This document shows positions 57,554 through 64,000 of a stretch of 64,000 nt of DNA, piece after piece. The notes beneath the pieces are model-generated. The model made no database searches, was not told the origin of the DNA, and saw only the letters and a program-made list of their open reading frames with translations. Location of the stretch: contig JAKSGN010000002.1 in assembly GCA_024180945.1 (NCBI GenBank), positions 2,914,001 through 2,978,000 on the forward strand, in the 5' to 3' direction. Both the position numbers and the translations under genes were made by a program. How positions within the stretch are numbered: the first letter of the stretch is position 1; every line of letters begins with the position of its first letter. The DNA is from Macrophomina tecta. Taxonomy: Eukaryota > Ascomycota > Dothideomycetes > Botryosphaeriales > Botryosphaeriaceae.

Positions 57554-59840
57554 TCAGCGAAGATCCAAATCCTGCGCCGGAGACATTCTGCTTCGCGGAG
57601 CAAACAAGTCACACCACTGGTCATTGATATCCGGCCAGTATAGGCCCCCAGTCCTAGAAGACTCCGCTGTATTCCTTTCGACAACTCCGTTCGACATTGT
57701 GTTGTAGTCGACAAACGACCACAGCATCTCTTCATCCTCCGAAGAAAGCGAAAGAGTCCCTGATTCACCCAGTAATACGGAAAAACGAGGCGCAGCTTCA
57801 GAGAGTTGTCGGAGTGCAGTGGCCTTGGTTCGAGTGGGTGAGCTGTTGCCAGTCTCAATATGGTAGGCGATCATCTTACCTGAAATGACGCATTCCTCCA
57901 CATCTGCCCGAGGTCGTCAAGATACGCGAGATTCGTGTAAAGTAGGCTACGTGCCTCCGAACGCGTCCTCTCCTGGTCCGATCCCGTGTGCAGGCAGACG
58001 ATATAGCCCGCAACCATGGCGCAATACCCATAAAACGAAGCTTGGACGAGGCACCTGGATTCTCCTGCCTCCTTTATCAGCAGAGTCAACTCCCTGGCAT
58101 GAGCGAAACCGGTCTCGAGGCTTCGGAAGAGGAGGATGGGCGGATACGCAATCCGGCACTTGTCAGCCTTCTTCCGATGTAGGAAAGGGTGATGCAGGAC
58201 GCAGTAACACAAGTGGAACAGCACGCGCGAGAATATGGCGGGGCCGAGGCACTGCTGATCAATCCGCCCGTCCAGTCCTGTGAACTCGGCGACGACTTCT
58301 GTTAGCGGCCGCTGGAGCTGCAGAGTCGTGCCTAGATGTATCATGTCGGACTCGATTATGGCTAGCTCCGAGCGCGGATCCCACGGCGGCAGAGAGTGCG
58401 AAGAATCAGACTGTTGGATCATGTGTTGTGAGACTTTGCTGAGCATGTGGGCAACGATGACCACGCTGGCGGAATGCGATTGAGGCGGGATAGCATCTGC
58501 CCTCTCTCGGTTCACCAGGCTGTCCAGAGCGATGTTGGACTCGTTCGAAGCGTCCCGCCAGGCATTCTCGCTGAGTGGTAGCTGTAGACGACAGGAGGAG
58601 TCGAGAATCGAGCAAGGTAGATCCCGTCCGCAGGAAGCGAGGCGGTCGAGGAGGAATATGGACCAAAATACTCGCCGGCGCTCCTCCTGCACTGCCGGTG
58701 GAAGACCAGTTGGCGGTGGTAGCATCAGCTTCAAGTCTTGCGCTATTCGGATTGCCACTCCTATCTTGACCCATGACGAGCCGTGACGGCTTCTTCCTGC
58801 TACATAATGGTGCGAGTGAGCACGGGATACACCTCTCTGTGAGCACCTGGGAAGCCTACCGGTGTAGTCAAAAATGGCCAGTAGGGTAATGCTCTGGACC
58901 GTGTACAGGTTGGAGACTTCAAGGCAGGACAGCTCAGTGGAGATAATGCAAGCCCAGGCTTTGCTCGCAAACTTTTCCGCTGTCTCATTCTTGTCATTTT
59001 GCCAGAAAGGGTCATCTGAAAACCGGATGGCGGTGGCGATTATGGCACAGACCAGATGATGCGGTATCTGGCCATCGGCCAACTTCCGCCGAAAATCCAA
59101 TTCGTGGAAGAAGGAGTATGGCTGGTTGTGGCAAATAGTAAAGTAAGTATCAACAATTCTTCTGATGGCTGCCAGAGGCAGAGCGCTTGTTTTTCCAGCC
59201 TCGTTTCCGCTCATCCGCAATGAAACCGGATTGGAGTCGTCGAGGATTGCATGTACAGGCGAGATTTGCTGCAGTGAGTTGCAGTTGGCCCTTGTGGTGC
59301 AGGTATTGACAACCGTAGCCAAAGAGCGTTGGATATGTTCTTGTCTGTTTGCTAATCTTGGACAATATAAGCGCTCGGAATTATCCAGCAGTTGGAGAAG
59401 AGCAATACAGTTCAATCGTGTTTTGTAGGTCTCCAATCTTCTCTTGTAATCCGTTGACTGCGCGAAGAATATTATCCTGTACAGTATCAGATAGCTTTGT
59501 GGGCAGTGGCCGGGGCATTGGCTGACCAACGATATCATCTTTTGATGCCGGAGCTTCGGAAACATCGGCTGCGGTGGAAGTGTGCTCCTCATAATGGCAT
59601 TCTGTTCAAGAAGAACTCAGAGGTGTCCGCTGCGGACTCAAATGATCTCAAAATGGCTCTTACTGATTGAAAGCCTGCTGCAGTTGCTGCACTCGGGCCT
59701 TTGCCCGCTGCATCGTGCCTTCTTGCGCCTGCCATACCCACGTGAGAGCAGGTCGCTCGGCTATGCGCGACAGCTTACCTGCAAGACAAGCATGCCTGGC
59801 TTATGCGGCGGATAGGCCTATACATGGCATATGGATCCAT
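57554..59840 (-). CDS. Zn2Cys6 transcription factor next to the nitrilase gene
   Basis: Six exons: 59779-59840, 59664-59728, 59409-59601, 58860-59344, 57890-58796 and 57554-57842 (introns 50, 62, 64, 63 and 47 bp) give 666 residues. All phases are compatible. The zinc cluster is split over three exons: 'ACLSC' / 'RRKKARCSGQRPECSNCSRL' / 'KCHYEE', spacing CX2CX6CX6CX2CX6C. A coil 'LQEKIGDLQNTIELQEHIQ' follows. The fungal-specific TF domain includes 'FTICHNQPYSFFHELDFRR', 'FDYTGRSRHGSSWVKIGVAI' and 'ERRRVFWSIFLLDRLASC'. The last intron uses GTCATT; the more canonical GTAAGA nearby gives the wrong frame. Its adjacency to nitrilase and aldoxime dehydratase makes it the likely local regulator (inference). 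Confidence 0.88.
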
Positions 59841-60214
59841 TGTATTTGCAAATTTTTGCGGTGCACACCCGAGTTTCGAAGATCACAGGTCCGTGGATTC
59901 TTATCGGGAGGGGGCTTGAGAACAGCAGGGATGTTGCACAAGTCAGTGGCTTGGGTGGGCAAGAGATCGTTATCGCGGTCAAGGTATTGAATGTGCTGCC
60001 TCGCAATGGAAAGCCTATTTTCAATACTTAACCGTCGGCCAAACGGAGACCTCGTAGGAAGCGACAGTTCATCAAATGCGGGAACAAGGTCCGTGAAACG
60101 TTCCGTCGAAAGCGATCATTGATCATTACTCGAAACCTTCCCCCTTCAAACCCCTACGCCCGCCACATATTTTCCGCACCTTTTACAGCGAAATCAGCCA
60201 AAATTACAGCTCCG
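59841..60214. promoter_or_regulatory. Promoter region of the Zn2Cys6 regulator
   Basis: 374 bp between the nitrilase stop and the regulator's start, same strand. It contains CGG-type triplets near 60031-60050 but no clear dimer site. Confidence 0.4.
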
Positions 60215-61379
60215 TTACTTGGGGGCCGGTTTCTCGCGAAAATGGATTGGCGTTCCCTGCTCGGTGGTAACACGAAGGCTAAGCAGATCGGGTCTTGAGT
60301 AGTGCCCCATAATGTCCAGGTTGTGCTTAGCCAGATCCCGCTCATGGAGATCGATGTCGGCATACAGGATGCCCTCCTCACCCGGACCGAGCGGGGTCGC
60401 AAGCTCCGCACCATCCGGGCCATAGATTGCGCTGAACCCGCCGCTCGGAGTCAATGCGTACGGATAGTCCTGGAGCTGGCACTTCTCCCGGTTCTTCTCT
60501 GTCAGGATCTGGGTGCAGACCAATACAAAGCAGGCTCCTTCAATGGATAAGACCTGCGAAAGGCGCTGAGAAGCTTCCGGGGTGATGTGATACGGCCACT
60601 TTGCCCACTTTTCTTCCACTTTCGTCGCGTCGGGCCTGTCCCAAATGAGAGGCCAGCTGGCCACGTGGATGTCGACGTCCTGGGAATACTCGTAGTATCG
60701 GAGCAGGACTTGGGTGTGTTCCCAGCAGTTGAGCCCACCAACATTGCCGAACGGTGTCTGAACAACCGTTTTGAGCGAATCGGCTTGACCCTCTCCATAG
60801 TAAGCACGCTCAACGTGGGTGGGCTTGATCTTGCGACGGTGATGAACGATCATACCGGTGGGGTCAATGAAAGACTGCATACTGTCAGCACAAGACTACG
60901 AAATACCACCCCACGGCTAAACTACCTGGGCAATGTAAAGGCTGCCCCTGTACCGCTCGCTGTATCCAAGCACGACAAAGATGCCGGCTTCCCTGACCGC
61001 TGCGCGGATGCGGTCCATTTCTTCGGACTCGCGTGCCAGAGAGTTTTGGAAGTACTCGTCCATGAATTTGGCGTTGTCAATGACCGAATTGGCCCAGATG
61101 CTCCTGATGCCTACTTAGATAAATCCTCACTGTGGAGCGTTTTGCCGGGCCTCACCATGGATAACCAGGGATGAAGACCTCGGGGAAGCCCAGCACGTTT
61201 GCACCATTCTGGGCGGCTTCTTGAATGTAAGCAATGGCCTTCTCGACACCTCCTTGGAGGTCATTCCAGGCGGGTTCGGCCTGGATGGCGGCCACTTTGA
61301 TGTTTCTGCTGGCCATTGGGGCTGTTGAAGTTGAATCTGAAAAGGAGACAATACTGGGAGTGGATTGTTCGATTGACAT
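60215..61379 (-). CDS. Nitrilase / cyanide hydratase family enzyme
   Basis: Converts nitriles to carboxylic acid plus ammonia, or HCN to formamide. Exons 61156-61379, 60926-61103 and 60215-60874 (introns 51 and 50 bp) give 353 residues. The catalytic Glu-Lys-Cys set is intact: Glu67 in '[13 protein letters not shown]', Lys149 in '[15 protein letters not shown]', Cys184 in '[16 protein letters not shown]'. '[16 protein letters not shown]' and '[19 protein letters not shown]' are shared with fungal cyanide hydratases and nitrilases. Both acceptors were chosen to keep frame ('PGYPWSIWANS', '[11 protein letters not shown]'). Start is ATG 61379; an in-frame ATG at 61316 is possible. The partner across the divergent promoter is aldoxime dehydratase, which makes nitriles, so nitrile hydrolysis is the favoured role. 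Confidence 0.94.
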
Positions 61380-61906
61380 TCTATGTAGACTGATGTTGGG
61401 CTTCCCAGCTGTTGCTTATATCCACCTTACAGGCCTGTCCGTATGCGGAACTTTCGGTTCTGTTATCATCATGGCCCCATTGCTGAAAACAAGACCGACG
61501 CGGGGAAGTGCATGGGTGGCACGCCGGTTTGCATCAACGCCAAGGCCGGTCCGGCCGGTCCGCCAAAAGTCAACGCGGACCGTTGCGTCCTATCGCCATG
61601 TCAGGACCGCTGAAGGGCAGTCTAGATAATGTGAGTCCGTTTCAGGGGCCTTGGAATCTAGGTTCCCTTGTTACGAGCACTTGAAGCATTCGTTCGGACA
61701 ACCGCGTAGCTATTTTTTCGAACCGCTCACATCCGGATAAGAATTTTTGGGTAACCATGATAGGCATTGACAATATCCTTCTGGCCTTAGTTACGTAGTA
61801 CGGACTTGTCATGTCTGCTTCGCTTCCAATAATGGCTGCGGCTGAGGATAAAAGAAACATACTCCCATATTCACCCCGTTCAATCTGGCACACATATCTC
61901 GCAATC
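61380..61906. promoter_or_regulatory. Divergent promoter of nitrilase and aldoxime dehydratase
   Basis: 527 bp between opposite start codons. It contains clustered CGG-N-CCG sites (next entry). The two genes have the opportunity for co-regulation. Confidence 0.6.
61544..61582. promoter_or_regulatory. Clustered CGG-N-CCG inverted repeats (candidate Zn2Cys6 sites)
   Basis: GGCCGGTCC is repeated twice in tandem (61544-61552 and 61553-61561). This creates CGGTCCG at 61547-61553 and at 61556-61562, with a reverse-complement copy CGGACCG at 61576-61582. Zinc-cluster dimers recognise paired CGG triplets; spacing of one is on the short side. Binding is inferred. Confidence 0.42.
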
Positions 61907-63013
61907 ATGTTTCGCTGTGAAGTTTCCAAAGCCCACCCATTCATCTTTTCACTTTTTGGATGCCAGTACCACAGCCCTCAACCAGATGCAAAGAAGACCG
62001 CCCTTATTCAAAATTTCGACAGGCTGCTTGACCGCGCTGCCGCACATGTTGAGACACTGGAGCAAAACGAACCAACCCCACCCGTAGGAGCATCACGAGT
62101 GTGGATGAGCTACTGGAAGTGCCCTGAGGATTATCAAAGATGGTGGAGCAGTCTCGAAGTTTCCGATTTCTGGAACTCGCTTCCAGATGACGCGGGATTC
62201 TGGCGTGAGAAGCTCTCGCTCCCCCACTCCCGGGTCATGTTCGAGTCCAACAAGAACACACACAACGGTTACTCGCACGTCGGGGCCCTCGTGCCGCTCA
62301 CGGAGAAGACTGGGTACTGGGGGGCGTACCGCGACCGTCTCGAGGACGCGACACCGAGCGACAGACTGAAATCTCCCCTGAGCAAAGTGCCTCCAGCAAA
62401 GGCTCAGATGGCACAAATCCGAAAAGGGAGGGTCAGAATGGACAGCTTTCCAGACAATCTGTGCGTCGTCATCGAGGGCCAAGACCACAGAGCCATGAAA
62501 AGTGAGGAACGCGAGCACTGGAATGAGAGGTTCGACCATCTGACCAAAAGTTGGGTGACGCACGTCGTCGGAGCGGGGGCTGATGCAGGTATGGTGTCAG
62601 CTCGACTATGCTATGCCCCTCACAGCGGAAAGGTGGAGGCATGCGGAGATGTTTCGTTGGAGCAGGGGTGGGCGCAAGCGTTCAGCTTCAATCGACGCGT
62701 GCAGATCCTTTACTTCCTCGACCTGTCGTACATGGAACGTATTGGACGAAATGTGAAGACACATGTTGAGCTGCGGAGGAAATTTATGGAATCGTATGCT
62801 CCAACAGGGCCTATGTCAAACGGCGACCTGCTGTTGTGGGTAGAGCTGGGGGTGTTGAAGGGACAGGATATGGAGGCGGAATATGTTGGGTGTTATGAGG
62901 GCACTGGTTTCTTAGCCTACGAGGGCGATGCAGCATTCGAGCAGAAGAATGTGGCGGGGTACTGGTTTCCTTCGAGTATAGTAGGAAGAATCTCGCAGTA
63001 TTTGTTTGGCTGA
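61907..63013 (+). CDS. Haem-containing aldoxime dehydratase
   Basis: Dehydrates aldoximes to nitriles with a b-type haem. Intronless, 368 residues from ATG 61907 (A at -3), which gives 'MFRCEVSKAHPFIFSLFGCQ', close to the expected N-terminus; an in-frame ATG at 61811 would add 32 unlikely residues. Family marks: 'FGCQYHS', 'WMSYWKCPEDYQRWW', 'WNSLPDDAGFWRE', 'EKTGYWGAYRDR' (about 134-144), 'VVIEGQDHRAM', 'VQILYFLDLSYMERIGR' and 'THVELRRKF', whose His (about 286) is the best candidate for the proximal haem ligand by position. 'GPMSNGDLLLWVELGVLK' and 'EYVGCYEGTGFLAYEG' complete the C-terminal half. No breaks. Divergent from nitrilase, with a Zn2Cys6 factor next door: a two-step aldoxime to nitrile to acid route. 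Confidence 0.92.
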   Translation: MFRCEVSKAHPFIFSLFGCQYHSPQPDAKKTALIQNFDRLLDRAAAHVETLEQNEPTPPVGASRVWMSYWKCPEDYQRWWSSLEVSDFWNSLPDDAGFWREKLSLPHSRVMFESNKNTHNGYSHVGALVPLTEKTGYWGAYRDRLEDATPSDRLKSPLSKVPPAKAQMAQIRKGRVRMDSFPDNLCVVIEGQDHRAMKSEEREHWNERFDHLTKSWVTHVVGAGADAGMVSARLCYAPHSGKVEACGDVSLEQGWAQAFSFNRRVQILYFLDLSYMERIGRNVKTHVELRRKFMESYAPTGPMSNGDLLLWVELGVLKGQDMEAEYVGCYEGTGFLAYEGDAAFEQKNVAGYWFPSSIVGRISQYLFG

Positions 63014-64000
63014 ATTCAATTGGAGCCAATGAATATATTGTTTCCAGCAGCAACGATATGGGTATGGCTCAGACCTTCATCTCTTTGGGGCGGTCGTCGC
63101 TCTTATCCACTGTGCATCAGCGGAAACCCACCCAGACATATTGCAATGGAAATGAATAACAAACCGCGCACAAGATACCATGAATGCATATGGAGCTGTC
63201 AGTGACAAAAGTGCCAAAAGTCACATCACCTTTCAACAAAGGAAATGATGCTTCAATTTTCAACGGATAGAGCTCGATTCCTCTCTAAGTTACTATTGAT
63301 ATCAATACCTGGGCTGCTCACTATAGCCAACAAGGTTTTGAGAAAAACACTGAATAATGCAAGTCAGAGCATTGACCTTGTTGACAATAAGGCGGAACGA
63401 AAAGTGAAGAGATATTGCATACTGGGGTAAGGGACCCACTAACCCATACAAGGCGCATCTGACAAGGAGCCAGTTTGGACAACGTTCTAGGACCTGGCTC
63501 GGCACGTACCAGGCCCTGACCGAGATTTCAAAGCTGATATGCAATCTTGACTTCAGCCTGGAGAACCCGGGTGCATAACTCAAATCTCACCGTGGGCGGT
63601 TGGTCGAGCTAAAGGTCCTTATAGTGAGCATCAGAAAACGACAAGCCTAAGGGTCTCCGGTTGGGTCTCTTCCGGGATATGAAGATCCTACTAAAAGTAG
63701 TGTGGGGTTTCTGGTGGTTGGGCACAGGAGTGCAATAAGCGAACCTCATACCCATTGCACTCACGCTCTACCATCAAGCTAAATCACAGTTGATACTTTC
63801 ATGCATTCAGGAGCATAATGTTTAAGCGGCCGACTCTGCTGGATTACAATACATGCAATTGTGCATTTCAATTGCCCCACTTGCAGTTCCCCTTTCACAA
63901 TCCTAGTCCCATCAACTGTACCAGCAAGCAGAAATGTCTCTCCAGCCACCTTTTAGTCCCAAGTTTGACTTTTGAGTCCACAAATAAGCGGTTCAGACCC
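63014..64000. other. Right-hand spacer
   Basis: No supported ORF to the window edge. An 8-bp inverted repeat (63728-63735 and 63755-63762, 19-nt loop) and a tRNA D-arm-like box on the minus strand lie together, but no full tRNA can be folded. Confidence 0.5.

Noticed and set aside
57871..59592. A 573-residue single-exon protein beginning at 59592
   Set aside because: Its N-terminus is translated intron and wrong-frame exon; splicing upstream exons reveals a complete zinc cluster instead.
63728..63790. Candidate tRNA gene on the minus strand
   Set aside because: No complementary anticodon stem and T-arm at the right distances, and no acceptor stem pairing.
1..64000. CRISPR arrays, rRNA, telomeric repeats, intact transposons
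   Set aside because: None was seen on reading; the genome is eukaryotic and no terminal repeats or transposase/reverse-transcriptase motifs were recognised.

Overview
The window is nuclear DNA from a filamentous ascomycete (Pezizomycotina). The evidence is GT-AG introns mostly of 40-80 bp with CTRAC-like branch sites, compact genes with GC-rich third positions, four Zn2Cys6 regulators, a Pth11-like membrane receptor, and fungal-type MSH6, PIG-S and aquaglyceroporin. The exact class is not resolved. No rRNA, credible tRNA, CRISPR array or intact transposon was seen. Exon coordinates were worked out by hand from reading frames, splice signals and family conservation.

Layout. 1-1.8 kb: a C2H2 plus Zn2Cys6 transcription factor running off the left edge (-). 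4.8-6.5 kb: secreted type-B carboxylesterase (+). 7.3-8.8 kb: GPCR-like 7-TM protein (-). 12.1-13.8 kb: MFS transporter whose frame is broken by a G-rich tract (-). 15.8-19.5 kb: MSH6 (-). 22.2-23.9 kb: a small secreted Cys-rich protein and a secreted alpha/beta hydrolase (+,+). 24.6-25.9 kb: serine beta-lactamase-fold hydrolase (-). 26.5-28.2 kb: PIG-S/Gpi17 (-). 30.8-32.3 kb: Zn2Cys6 protein with a 747-bp intron inside its zinc cluster (-). 33.2-34.1 kb: epoxide-hydrolase-like enzyme (-). 35.5-37.6 kb: aquaglyceroporin with a 400-residue N-terminal extension (+). 38.4-40.3 kb: mitochondrial succinyl-CoA:3-ketoacid CoA transferase (+). 40.4-41.3 kb: AhpD-like protein (-). 41.8-44.3 kb: Zn2Cys6 factor (+). 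46.3-47.7 kb: Pth11-like receptor (+). 49.4-53.6 kb: two adjacent cation diffusion facilitators of different metal classes (+,+). 53.7-54.5 kb: a PAP2 phosphatase relic with four in-frame stops, three of them explicable by C-to-T transitions (-). 55.9-56.8 kb: AIM6-like phosphodiesterase (+). 57.6-63.0 kb: Zn2Cys6 factor (-), nitrilase (-) and haem aldoxime dehydratase (+).

The most interesting unit is the last one. Aldoxime dehydratase (aldoxime to nitrile) and nitrilase/cyanide hydratase (nitrile to acid or amide) are divergently transcribed from a ~530 bp promoter. That promoter holds three copies of a CGG-N-CCG inverted repeat, the kind of site Zn2Cys6 dimers bind. A Zn2Cys6 regulator lies immediately next to the pair. 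This looks like a compact, locally regulated aldoxime-nitrile module. The other genes look like ordinary housekeeping and accessory genes, separated by several gene-poor spacers of 1-3 kb.
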